From Auriscalpium vulgare (Eukaryota > Basidiomycota > Agaricomycetes > Russulales > Auriscalpiaceae), in NCBI GenBank assembly GCA_019915015.1, contig JAHBBC010000012.1, forward strand, positions 1,364,001-1,428,000: a DNA stretch of 64,000 bases, read 5' to 3'. Position 1 is the stretch's first letter; the number at the start of each line of letters is the position of its first letter. A program made the position numbers and the translations under genes. This document shows, one piece after another, positions 45,675 through 56,039 of the stretch. Under the pieces are notes generated by a model that was not told the DNA's origin, ran no database searches, and saw nothing but the letters and a program-made list of their open reading frames with translations.

Positions 45675-48600
45675 ATGGCCTCTCCTTATGCCTTTGTTTC
45701 TCTTTTAACTTCCGATTCTTATCTTCCTGGCGCCCTTACTCTCGCCGCCGCGCTCAGGGACGTTCACCCGTCTCCTGCAGCTCTTCCAGAGGTTGGCTTC
45801 CAGACCGTATGCCTCGTCACGCCGGAGACGGTCGACGTCTCCAGCATCAAACTTCTGAGGAAGGCCTTTAATGTTGTCATTGGTGTGGAAATACTCGAAG
45901 AGGATAATGCTCGGGGTCTGCAGCTGCTAGGTGAGCATCCTCTCTCTATGCGCGCCCGCCTGCCTCTTTCCAAGACACGCCCCTTTCCATCCGTACAATC
46001 ATCGCGACGGCGACGGCGCCCTTCAATCAGCGTCGTTTAGACGCGCCGCCCGTCGAGAGACGACACCTGACCACCGTGGTGTTGTCATCGAATACGGAGT
46101 TTGCACAGTCTCCTGACCACCTCACCCGCTGCTTATTAACCGGATCATTCCATCCCTTCTCATTTCGCTATCAATGTCGGGACGCGCTCCACTCACTGCC
46201 ACCCCTATGCCAATTCTACAGGTCGTCCAGATCTAACCACCGTTCTCACGAAACTTCACGCGTTCCGGCTCACCCAGTATTCAAAAGTCATCTTCCTCGA
46301 CGCTGATATTCTTCCCACCCGTCCACTCTCTCATCTTTTCACTCTACCCCATGAATTCTCCGCTGTGCCCGACGTGGGCTGGCCCGATATATTTAACTCC
46401 GGACTACTGGTGTTCAGCCCCGGCGAGGACAAGTTCAACGACCTCATGACGCTCTCCAAGACAAAAGGCAGCTGGGATGGAGGAGACCAGGGTCTACTCA
46501 ACGAATGGCGTGGCTCAAACTGGAATAGGCTCAGCTTCACATACAACACCACTCCAACCGCGGTCTACACGTAAGTCAAATTTTCATTCTAGAATTCTTT
46601 CATTCGCGCCGGACGCGTCTCCTTGCTCACGTCACGTTCGCGTCCACGCAGGTACGCGCCCGCATACGAGCGGTTCGGCTCGCAGATATCTGCGATCCAC
46701 TTCATTGGGCCGAACAAACCGTGGTCCGCGATCCCCTGGCGCGCTCCTGGCTCGAAGGCAGCGCAAGAAGCGGCCTCAGAGCAGCTGCGGGTGTATGACT
46801 ATGGATCACTCCTAGACCGGTGGTTCGCCGTCTACGACCGCCATTACCGCTCCGCGCCCGTCGTAACGCCTACAGAGTACGCGTCGCGCAGGTACGAAGC
46901 CGCTTGGGACCAAGAGGCTAGCATTGGCGCGGAAGCCGTTGCTCCTCCCCTGGTTTCCCCTGCAGACGCACCTTTCGGACTCGACGAATTGCGACGGATT
47001 GCGATAGAGGGTTTCACCGGCGTTGGAGGTTCCTCTACGTCCGCCTCCGGCGATGGTGAATATCTGCGCCTGCCGCTGGAGGGCCGCTTTGACTTGATGC
47101 GGCCCAAGTACGACCCCGCCCTCGAGCCTGGGGCGCCCTCGGCCTTCGACGTGCCTCCGGGATCCGGCGGCGAGGGCGGGGGTGGCGGGGACGGCTGGAG
47201 CGGCGCACCTCATGGCACGCCTGCTGGCTACGCACAAGGCCAGGCCAGCCAACAGGGGTATTTCGATCCTTCGAGTGCCCGGTCTACGCCGCGGGCGAGT
47301 CAGGAGCCGTTGCATGGATCGCCGCCACGTATGTACACGCTCCCTACACCCGGTCCGCACGAGGTTCCACCTGCGCCCTACCTCGGTCCGCATTCTCTAC
47401 CTCCCACTCCAATGCCGTCGCGTACGTTCCATCAAGATGGTGGCGGAAGTGCGCCTTCGCAGAATCAGTCTGCTGTACAGTGGCAGGGGCAGCATACTCC
47501 ATACCCTCCGTCCGGCAGTGGCGGCCCACCGGACCACGCTCAGGTATCGGGACAGTCGCAGGAAGGCCACGGATTTTATTCGGGCTTGGCGCCGTCGTCA
47601 GGTCATCGCGAAGGGGATCAGGATTCTTCGCAATCTTTTGGACAAAATTCTGCGCAAGGTGCTCCGGGCGCAATACACCAGGGTAGCGGGCATGGAGGCG
47701 AGCAGCCGCAGGAGGGGCAGCAGTACGCGCACGGGCATGACTCTCAAGGTCAGCATCGCGGACCTGATAACCAGGGCCGAGATCATGGACCTTCCTCAGA
47801 CCAACCGCAACCGAACGTGCACTGGCAAGAGCCAGCTCATAACCAGCAGCAGCACCAAACACCTCCGACCCAGCAGCACCAAACACCCTCGGCCCAGCAG
47901 TATCAAACACCCCCGTCCCAGCAGCACCAGACACCCCCGCCCCAGCAACCCCCACGTCCCGTGTCGCCTCCGATGATGTCCTGGAACCCAGCCATCGAAC
48001 CCCCTCCCAACACTGTGCCGGTATCGAACTTCCCTACCAGTACGTACTTTCCGAACGCTTGGGACGAGGCTAGCGACCACCACACAGCCAGCGAGCATTC
48101 TCCGGTTCGCGACAACACGAGCCCATTCTTCGCACCGCCCCCTCCGTCAAGGATCCCGGAGCGGCTGCTGCAGGAGAGGCACTACGCGAATGTCCTGGGC
48201 GACAGGGGCGACGCCGTGCCAAGCCCTGACCGCTCAAAGGTCAAACCTGTCTTCCCTTGGGAGGACTCCCCGCGTCACATGCCAGGTCGAGTTTTCCCGT
48301 CGTCAGATTCTCCACCTCCTGGTGTGTTCTTGCAACCTGTGCCGGAAGCCTCACCTCCCCCCAGCCCGCCCACGCAATCCTCTCCGCGATCGTACAGCCC
48401 AGTGTCCTACAGTCCAACAACGAGGTCACCTGGGGGCCTACCCTCAAACTTCGGCTACATGAATGCTTGGGACGGTGTCCCAAGCATCCAGAAGTACGCG
48501 TCGCGCCTCATGCGCTCGCCTCAAGCTGCAACACCCCTCGCACCTGCCTTCGACATTGCCGAATCGCGTCGGCGGGAGAGCAAGCTCTTCAAGAGCTGGC

Positions 48601-49430
48601 AGGAAGAGTCTGGCGAAAGCAGCATGGACGGCGACGATGAGGATACCGAACCTGAGGAGGACGATGCGACGGCGACGGCTAAGAGGCGCTCCCGGTCGGG
48701 ATCCTCTTCCACGTCGGCGCCGTTCTACTCAGGCAAGGGCAAGTCGAGGAAGGAATACCGTTCGCAAGGTGTGCAGACGATTCCTAAGGATACCCGCCAC
48801 CAGGGTGTCCAAGTGGCTCTTCTGGCAGTCCCATCGGATGCTGATCGAGACCGGTCTGCTAAAGACAGGGACGGCCGACCTCCGGGTTTGCGCTCAAGGC
48901 AAGGCAGCTACACGAACGTGCCGAGCAAGCGCAACACTGGCACCGGCAACGACACGACGACGGACACGACGGGCGTCGGCGAGACCTACATGGGCGCCGC
49001 CCGCATCTCGCCGACGCTGGGCTCCCCAACGGGCATGCGCAGCCCGCGCATCATCACGTCCCCCCCAAATTCCTCGCAAAACCTCGCTGGCCAAGTCCCC
49101 GCGCTGTCGAAGCCCGTCCCGCCCAAGGTGTCCACGCCGCTGCGCCAGTCCCAGCGCGCCACCGCGTCGCCCATCCTGCGCACGATCTCGTCGAGCGACG
49201 CGGCGTCCTCGCCGTCGAGCGCGGGCCCGCCGGTGTCGCCCAGCGACCTGTCGGAGCTGCAGACGCCGCCGGTGCGCAGGGTTGCGGGACGCGTGTGGGA
49301 TCCCGCGCGCGGCGTGGATATCTTCAAGAAGGGCTCGGAGGAGGTCCTCGCGCGGTTCCTGCGCATGGGCTCGTGGGAGGAGGAGCGGCAGACGCAGGCT
49401 GCGCAGAGGCAGTCGTCTTCGCCCGTATAA
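45675..49430 (+). CDS. Glycogenin (GT8) with very long disordered tail
   Basis: Glycogenin primes glycogen by glucosylating itself from UDP-glucose. The catalytic domain is spread over three exons: MASPYAFVSLLTSDSYLPGAL with ALTLAAALRDVHPSP; then RPDLTTVLTKLHAFRLTQYSKVIFLDADILPTRPL, which carries the metal-binding DxD; FSAVPDVGWPDIFNSGLLVFSP; GGDQGLLNEW; and AIHFIGPNKPWSAIPWR (exon 3). Introns lie at 45931-46221 (unusually long, about 290 nt) and about 46572-46651. The remaining 800 residues are Pro/Gln/Ser rich, with a tandem QQHQTPP-type repeat (47850-47950). The protein ends in a well-ordered-looking motif, RVWDPARGVDIFKKGSEEVL, ARFLRMGSWEEE, probably the conserved C-terminal motif of fungal glycogenins that contacts glycogen synthase. 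Total about 1,130 residues, several times the usual catalytic length. Glycogenin neighbours mating loci in several Agaricomycetes. Confidence 0.93.
47830..47955 (+). repeat. In-frame repeat coding QQHQTPP units in glycogenin tail
   Basis: About five imperfect 21-24-nt units (cagcagcaccaaacacctcc-like) code QQHQTPP variants. Such in-frame repeats often vary in copy number between strains. Confidence 0.85.
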
Positions 49431-49993
49431 ATAACTCAGTCCGCGTGTAGCTATACACGTCACGTAATTCTGTCGATTACTACTTTACTTTCTTCCCTCC
49501 CCATCGCGTTTGCTATCCACTATCACTGTGTTCCTGTATACCCGGTCGATTTGACGGACATTATGTTTCCACTGCGCACTAGACTGTACCAGCACCCGCT
49601 CTTCTATCGCTTTCCGCCCCTTTTCGAATCTCTTTATTTCCTTCGGTTTCCGCACATCGCGCGCTCCTGTTCTGCACATATGTTTGCATTCTTCTGTCAT
49701 CCCGGTTCTGTTTGTCAAGTGTTTCGGAGACATGTCTTCACACTATGGTCTGCGTTCCGTGCAATATCCATTTGGATTCCATGCCACGTGCTACTGCGTT
49801 CGAACTTGGCGCCATCGATGATGTCACCGCGTTATGACGACGGAATCCAAGGGAGGACATGGTTGCTCCATTGACAGCCTCCTCCACTGCTATAAGAATG
49901 GACCTCTCCTCTCGCTCTTCATCCAAATCTCACCATCCAGCCCACATCACATCCGCATTTTCTCGCCCAATCTCAATCCTAAATTCATCCAAC
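49431..49993. other. Interval between glycogenin and Ala-rich gene copy 1
   Basis: Presumably the glycogenin 3' UTR followed by the promoter of the Ala-rich gene. Its last part (gacagcctcctccactgctataa..atggac, near 49868) is repeated before copy 2 (near 51626), which shows that the promoter was duplicated together with the gene. Confidence 0.6.
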
Positions 49994-51083
49994 ATGTCCC
50001 AAGCACCGTACGCCGCGCCGCCTCGTCCATGCGGTGTTAGTATGCTGACCTGTCGCGCAGATACGAGACCACCGCTGCCCGCATCGAGACCGAGACTTCC
50101 ACGGTCGAGCTCGCGAAGGAGGTCCACCAGCAGGCCCGGGAGGCGCAGGTCGCTGCCGCAGAGGCCGCGCTGATTGCGAGCACCTCGCCGTATCCCGCCA
50201 ACGCTGTGTAAGTGCCCTTACCTTGGGTATTTGTTGAGGGTGATTCTGACGAAGCGCCCAATAGTCCTGCAAGCGAGGTGACGACAGCCGCGAACGTTGA
50301 GTCGCGCGCGCAGGACCCCGTTGAGGCTCAGGATATCCACAACATCGCGGACCATACTGCTGGTGTTGCCCAGCACGCCGCGTCTACTGCCCATGTATGC
50401 AGTTTTACTTCAGCAATGTGCGATGCTTGTGATTGACGTCACTTTGCAGACGAAGGGACCAGGACTCACCGGCGAGCCGAAGGACGCGCTCACACAGCTT
50501 AGCACGAAGGCGTCGGCGATCACAGACTCCGCCGTCGAGCAGGGCAAGCAGAACGTCGCGTCCGCGTCAGCCACTGGTGGGACGTACCTGGAGCAAGCAA
50601 AGAACCTGGCAAGCAGCGCTATCGCCACCGCTCAGGTATGTGCGCTCCGTCACACTCCACTTGGTATCGTGCTCACGAATCTTGGATTGCCAGTCGTACA
50701 TCCCGGGGTCCGCCAACGCCAACGCCAGCCCCGCCACCACCACCCACGACCCGAATGCTTCCACCGTCAGCTCCACGCTCGAGACCGCGAAGCAGTACGC
50801 CGCATCCGCCACGTCGGCTGCGCAGCCCCAAATCGACGCTGCCAAGTCGACGCTCCAGTCCGGCGTGGACTATGCCCGGGACACCGCGCTGAGCGCCATC
50901 GGGTACGGCCCCACGACTGCCTCCACCGGCAGCTCAGCTGCGCCCAGGACCACCGGCGTCCCAGCGTCCACCGCCGCCTTGGAGAGTGGCAACCACACCG
51001 TCGCGTCGCCGTATCCTCCTACCGGGTCTGCCCATGGAACGGATGCGCAGAGAATCGCGGAGGTGTCGGCAGGACCCGCGTAA
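49994..51083 (+). CDS. Ala-rich LEA-like protein, tandem copy 1 (5' end damaged?)
   Basis: Family not recognised. Four clean exons: YETTAARIETETSTVELAKE (with HQQAREAQVAAAEA), PASEVTTAANVESRAQDPVE, TKGPGLTGEPKDALTQLSTK...EQAKNLASSAIATAQ, and SYIPGSANANASPATTTH through QIDAAKSTLQSGVDYARDT to RIAEVSAGPA-stop (51083). The composition (Ala, Thr, Ser, repeated 11-residue-like amphipathic helices) resembles LEA or CsbD-type stress proteins, but that is appearance only. The first exon is the problem. Compared with copy 2, copy 1 lacks 4 nt near 50019-50022 and has a TAG (50036-50038) where copy 2 has CAG. Either translation starts at the ATG at 50029 with a 27-nt intron (gtgttag...gcgcag), or copy 1 is damaged. 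Confidence 0.6.
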
Positions 51084-51189
51084 TTGGCCACACTTTCTTG
51101 GAATCCTTGAGCATATATCATCAGTGTACTTGTAGCATAATCTGTGCATACTCTTCGTCGTCACGAATGCAACCATTAGCATATGCATC

Positions 51190-51343
51190 TGTGCAGACGC
51201 CGACTTGGAGTCAGATAACGGCGGATCATGCGAGAGGGACGGCAACGCACATGCCGTCCAGCGCCTCGCGCGCGAGGGTCTGCACCTCTGTGAAGTACTT
51301 CTGCGCCTGCAGCAGGCTTTTCCTGAAGAGTTCTGGGGAGTTG
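51190..51343 (-). pseudogene. Duplicated fragment of the unknown gene at 52941-53543
   Basis: This stretch closely matches 53266-53415 (for example gccgtccagcgcctcgcgcg and gtacttctgcgcctgcagca occur in both). In the intact gene it is the end of the first coding exon, QAQKYITEVQTLAREALDG, on the minus strand, plus intron. Here it has no start, no continuation and runs straight into glycogenin-derived sequence at about 51343. Confidence 0.85.
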
Positions 51344-51537
51344 CGATGAGGAAACCGAATCTGAGGATGACGATGCGACGGCGACGGCTAAGAGGCGCTC
51401 CCCGGGCCGGTCGGGATCCTCTTGGCGTTCTACTCGGGCAAGGGCAAGTCGAGGAAGGAATACCGTTCGCAAGGTGTGCAGACGACGGCCGACCTCCGGG
51501 TTTGCGCTCGAGGCAAGGTAGCTACACGAACGTAGTC
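51344..51537 (+). pseudogene. Duplicated, internally deleted fragment of glycogenin exon 3
   Basis: The segment matches 48639-48915 of the glycogenin gene (gatgcgacggcgacggctaa, gtcgaggaaggaataccgtt and cctccgggtttgcgctc are shared) but lacks about 12 nt and about 85 nt inside, so the reading frame is broken. It begins exactly where the other gene fragment ends. Confidence 0.85.
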
Positions 51538-51751
51538 TCTCTGAGGCAGATCTAGAGCGCCATATGTCACCGCACCATTGATCATGTCACCGCGCTAAGA
51601 CAACAGACGCAAGCCTGGACCTATTGACAGCCTCCTCCACTGCTATAAGGATGGACGAGGCTCTCCTCTTGCTCTCCATTCAACTCACGCCATCCAACCC
51701 CACATCACAACCACATTTTCTCCCCCATTTTCAGCCTAAATTTCATCCAAC

Positions 51752-52643
51752 ATGTCCCACGCACCGTACGCCGCGCCGCCCGCCTCGTCCATGCGATGTC
51801 AGTATGCTGACCTGTTGCGCAGGTACGAGACCGCCGCTGCCCCCATCCAGACAGAGACTTCCACGGTCGAGCTCGCGAATGAGGTCGCTGCCGCCGAGGC
51901 CCCGCCGATCGCGGGCACCTCGCCGTACCCCGCTAACGCCGCGTAATTGCTCTTACCATGTGTAGTTGGGGATGATTCTGACGCAGTGTGTGAACAGCCC
52001 TGCAAGCGAGGTGACGACAGCCGCGAACGTCGAGTCGCGTGCGAGAAATCCCGTCGAGGCTCAGGATATCCACCACATCGCGGACCATGCTGCTGGTGTC
52101 GCCCAGCACGCCGAGTCCACTTCCCATGTATGCAATTATCTCAGTGATGTGCGATGATTTTGATTGACGTCACCTTTCAGACAAAGGGACCTGGACTCAC
52201 CGGCGAGCCGAAGGACGCGCTCATACAACTTGGCACGAAGGTCACAGACACCGCCGTTGAGCAGGGCAAGCAGAACGTTGCGGCTGCGCCGGCCACTGGC
52301 GGGACGTACCTTAAGCAAGTAAAGAGCCCGGCAAGCAACGCGATCGCCACCGCTCTGGTATATGCGCTCAGTCTCACTTCACTTGACATCGTGCTCACGA
52401 ATGTTGAATTGCCAGTCATACATCCCGGGCTCCGCGAACGCCAACGCCAGCCCCGCCACAACCACCCACGACCCGATTGCTTCCGCCACCTCCATCTACG
52501 AGGCCGCGCTCGCATCCGCCACGTCGACGTCGGCTGCCCAGCTCCAATACGACGCAGTCACGGCGATTCTTCGGACTGGGGCGGACTACGACACCGGGCT
52601 GAGCGCCAAAGAGCTGCCAGTGGTGCCAGTGGTGGGGCCGTAA
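51752..52643 (+). CDS. Ala-rich LEA-like protein, tandem copy 2 (truncated C terminus)
   Basis: Tandem paralogue of the gene at 49994. The start MSHAPYAAPPASSMRCQYAD reads in frame through LLRRYETAAAPIQTETSTVE, then splices (weak donor gtaatt, 51946; acceptor gaacag) to PASEVTTAANVESRARNPVE, TKGPGLTGEPKDALIQLGTK and SYIPGSANANASPATTTHDP. It lacks a nine-residue segment present in copy 1 (HQQAREAQV) and ends early at GLSAKELPVVPVVGP-stop (52643). Sequence similar to the C-terminal coding part of copy 1 goes on in another frame to about 52785, so an indel has cut off about 45 residues. It still looks translatable, but the mutated donor and early stop suggest decay. Confidence 0.6.
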
Positions 52644-52940
52644 CCAGCTACTGCCAGGACCACGGGCGTCCCAGCTTCCACCGCCGCTTTGGAGAGCACC
52701 GCTGCGTCACCGTATCCTCCTACCGGGTCTTCCCATGGGACGGATGCGCAGAGAATCGCGGAGCTGCCGGCAGGACGCGGGTAATTGGCCACACTTTTTT
52801 GGAATTCTTTGAGTATATTTCATTAGTGTACTTGTAGCATAACCCATGCATAGTCTTCGTCACGAATGCAACCATCAGTATGTGCATATGCAGCGCGCGG
52901 TAGCACATACGGTGGTGCGAATGTCGACAATGGTCGGGCA

Positions 52941-53543
52941 TCATCTGCCCTGCCTTTGTTGGGCGACCATTATGTTGACGACGTCCTCTGCACTGTTCTG
53001 GTATAATGAATGCTGATTGTAGAGCAGGCTGACAGCTTTCGTTGCGTTCGCAACGAGCTCTTCCTCTGGGGGCGCAGTTCCATTGTCCTGGGGTATGAGG
53101 GGCAGCGCGCCGACGCCGCTCGTCGTAAGCAGGTCAGACAATGTCTGGATACTCTGCTTTAGTGTGTCCAAGTTCGCTGGTTCGAGTTAGCGCTTGCATT
53201 GCCCACGATTGTGCGCACATACCCGTGGTCTGCGTAGGGCTCGCGTTCCCGTGGTACGCCTTCTCACTGTGCAGACGCCGACGCGGGGTCAGATGCGGCG
53301 GACAATGGCAAGATGGATGGCAACGCACATGCCGTCCAGCGCCTCGCGCGCGAGGGTCTGCACCTCGGTGATGTACTTCTGCGCCTGCAGCAGGTTGTTC
53401 CTGAAGAGCTCCGGGGAGTTGGGATCCTGCTTCGCGGGGTCGGGGGCGGGCGCCGCGGCGGCGGCGAAGGACGCCATGTCGAGGGCGGAGGGGGCGAACG
53501 CGAGCGATGGGAAGAAGACGTTGCTTGGGCCTGCGAAGGCCAT
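52941..53543 (-). CDS. Small helical protein of unknown function (three exons)
   Basis: Not recognised. Exon 1 starts MAFAGPSNVFFPSLAFAPSA (53543) and ends LLQAQKYITEVQTLAREALDG. A 43-nt middle exon gives IEKAYHGNASPTQTT (donor gtatgt at about 53223), and exon 3 gives ANLDTLKQSIQTLSDLLTTS, GVGALPLIPQDNGTAPPEEE and LVANATKAVSLLYNQHSLYQ, with stop at 52941. About 165 residues, mostly helical, with no signal peptide or membrane segment. The heptad-like hydrophobic pattern suggests a subunit of a larger complex; this is inference. A fragment of exon 1 is found 2 kb away at 51190-51343, the other end of the tandem duplication. Confidence 0.65.
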
Positions 53544-53757
53544 GATAAGTATCGATGCTGCCGGCACGGGCGTTGCGGGCGTTTGGGGTCGGCGCTGGGT
53601 GGGAAGGCCACTTCCGTTTTCGAGGAGGCGGCGGGGGCTAGCCACGTTCTGCTCTGACGTACACGCTCTATTGATAGATAAGATCAGATGCGCGGTGGAG
53701 CATTCCGCCTGCCATCGCCACAATCGCAACTCCTTCCTCTCGACTCCCATCGACATC

Positions 53758-54724
53758 ATGGTCAGTTTTCACTGTCTTCGAGGATTTCGAGGGCTGATTG
53801 TCCCATAGGATAGCTTTATGAACCTCGCAAAGCAGGGCTACGAAGCCTACAGCCAGTCGCAGGGCGGCGGCGATTGTAAGCCCCTTCGCCATCGCGCATC
53901 TGCCCGTCCTCGCTCAGGTCTGATTTCCTCTAGCTGACGCCAGGAAGACCGGCGGCGAGGAGTACAACAGCCCCCACAACTCTGGACAGCAAGGTGGTCA
54001 GGGCCGCCCCCAATGTGAGTCTCGCAGCGCGTCGCTGGGCAGCTGCGGAGCGTCCCTGATCCATTGCATCATCGGCGTCTGTAGTCAATGAAGACGAGGT
54101 CGTGCAGACCGCGCAGAACCACGGCGGCGGGGACAGCTCGCTGTTCAGTTCGGCGCTGGGGTTCCTCCACCAGAACAAGGTATGTGTGCGTGCATCGATT
54201 GTGGCGTGCGGCGATTGACGCGTGATTGTGGCAGAGCCAACACGATGAGCCTGTAGACGAGGAAGCAGTCCAGGCTGCCCACAAGCAAGCATACCATGAA
54301 GGCGGCGCAGGCGGTTTAGATGCTTCGTCGATGGGTAGCGCTGCCGCCCTTCAGGTGCGCGACCATCGTCTAGTCGATTTCAGACGCTGACTTCGTGTAT
54401 GACATCATAGACCTTGAAGAAGTTCACGTCGGGCGGCGGCGGTGGCGGTGGCTCGCAGAACCAACTCATCAGTATGGCTATGGCTGAGGCGGGCAAGCTG
54501 TTTGACCAGTCTGGTGGAGCCAGCGGCGGCAACAAGCAAGATGCGGTCAACGGCGCGGCCATGACGGTCATGAAGCTGCTCGTGCAAAGCAAGTTCAGCT
54601 CTATGACCGGTGGTGGGAGTAGCGGCGGCATTGGGGGCTTGCTGAGCATGGTGCGCATCGGGCTTAATTCTTTTGACTCTGGGTCTTAACGACCACCTTC
54701 TTGCAGGCTTCCAAATTCGCATGA
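53758..54724 (+). CDS. Gly-rich small protein (DUF7721-like, fungal)
   Basis: The ATG (53758-53760) forms the whole coding part of exon 1; a 48-nt intron (53761-53808) follows at once. Later exons give DSFMNLAKQGYEAYSQSQGG, DARKTGGEEYNSPHNSGQQG, NEDEVVQTAQNHGGGDSSLF with SSALGFLHQNK, DEPVDEEAVQAAHKQAYHEG, and TLKKFTSGGGGGGGSQNQLI, SMAMAEAGKLFDQSGGASGG and AMTVMKLLVQSKFSSMTGGG. The end is LLSMASKFA-stop. This mixture of Gly-rich linkers and short amphipathic helices is typical of a fungal family I know as DUF7721; no biochemical role is established. About 200 residues. A partial relic of the last long exon lies at 59055-59225. Confidence 0.75.
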
Positions 54725-55104
54725 ATGTAAACCCAGCGCACTGCAATCTTTGTAACAGTAAATGTCGAGGTCTACTTGTGTGAGCCTTGAGACTTTGCAC
54801 TTTGTATATCGCAAACCGTCCCTTTGATCACTCTTGATGCTGGCACCCTCCTTTGAACAACTAGGGCTATCCGAGGGGGAGGTTCCGTCGCAACCTTGTA
54901 CTAACGTGCGGCGGGACATTGGTTTGGGAATAGCGTTAGGCGCAGGGCGCGAGGCGGACGATAAGGAGGTCGATCTACTCGGTGAATGGCTCGGTCAACG
55001 CGAAGGTATCACAATGACCAGCCTGCCTAATATTTTCACTGCGGGCCCCTCTCTCCACCCGCGCCGACCTCGCGTCCAACTGTTGATGCCGCCTCTTCGT
55101 TTTC

Positions 55105-55605
55105 CGTCCGCGTCGCCCGCCGGACGCCTCGCACTTCAACATGGCCATTGCGTGCGCACGAAGCCGCCCTCGTCGCTGTTCCGAGTCCCGCTGTTAGACA
55201 CATTTCCCGACCGATATATTGGCCCTGACAATGCGCAGGCTGCGTATATGCTATCGAAGCTGGGGTACGACTCGATGGGCGCGTTCGTGGACCAGGGCCG
55301 TGCCCCTGTAAGTCAGAGTCGCGTCAAACGCCATCACGGAGGAGAAGATTGGCAAGCCGTTGAGCGAGGACGAACTTTTGCATCGGGCGAAGGATTTGGC
55401 TCGCGCGAACAAGCCGGGCATGAGTTAAGGACATCGGGATGGGGTATCTTAATGCGGTGGTTCCTCCGGTCATTTTGCGCAATGTGAGTGATTGCTTCAC
55501 TCGACCCCAATAGTGCGCTCATGGAGATGACACAAGGTCATGGAAAACCCCGCTCGGTACACGCAATATACGCCCTACCAAGCCGAGATCGCCCAGGGTG
55601 CGTAG
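55105..55605 (+). pseudogene. Relic of glycine dehydrogenase (glycine cleavage P protein), 5' part only
   Basis: Glycine dehydrogenase is a mitochondrial enzyme of about 1,000 residues. Here only its beginning remains. PLLDTFPDRYIGPDNAQAAY with MLSKLGYDSMGAFVDQGRAP is open. After a remnant intron, AITEEKIGKPLSEDELLHRA and KDLARANKPGMS end in a TAA at about 55426. In another frame GYLNAVVPPVILRN follows, then a recognisable intron (gtgagt...acacaag), then VMENPARYTQYTPYQAEIAQ. Nothing of the rest (PLP domain, later 800 residues) is present: the next 400 bp show no match. Frame breaks plus truncation show a pseudogene. The gene is a known neighbour of homeodomain mating loci in Agaricomycetes, so this could be a former flank gene. 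Confidence 0.85.
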
Positions 55606-56039
55606 TTGGTCTGGGTTGCGTTTGGCACGCATTAATCGTTACCCTCATTTCCTGACGGAGGTGTCTCCGGTATAACATGGTGCGTGATGCTTTGACACGG
55701 CGTTCAGCGAACGAAGCCGGGCTATAAACGGCAAGCAAGGAAGACTTCGGCGGCACTTCCCCATGAGTGACGACCTCAACCGTGAGCATTCGGGCAGCAC
55801 CATCTCGACGAGGGTGCCACGATCAAGAAGAGTGAGGGCAAGTAGTTTGGCAAGCAGGTGTAGATCAAGAAAGCTAAAGGAGCGCTCGCGGAGCAAGAAT
55901 AGATCTGAATGGCCTCAAAAGCTGACGGGCGGTCAACACGAACGTCCCCGGTTTAACAAGTATTCCTTCAAGTATGTTACCGGCATAAAATAAGCCGCAT
56001 GATCAATATGGGATTACAGGTTAGGTACAAAGACCGTCA
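55606..56039. other. Interval after the glycine dehydrogenase relic
   Basis: AT-richer sequence with short frames only. No further match to glycine dehydrogenase and no other domain recognised. Confidence 0.4.

Noticed and set aside
46812..47955. Minus-strand open frames of 193 and 203 residues opposite glycogenin exon 3
   Set aside because: Antisense shadows of the Pro/Gln-rich tail; no start context and no splice partners.
54834..55487. 217-residue open frame at 54834 as a real gene
   Set aside because: Its middle part is the beginning of glycine dehydrogenase, but the remainder is in the wrong frame. It is a chance join of upstream sequence and a pseudogene.
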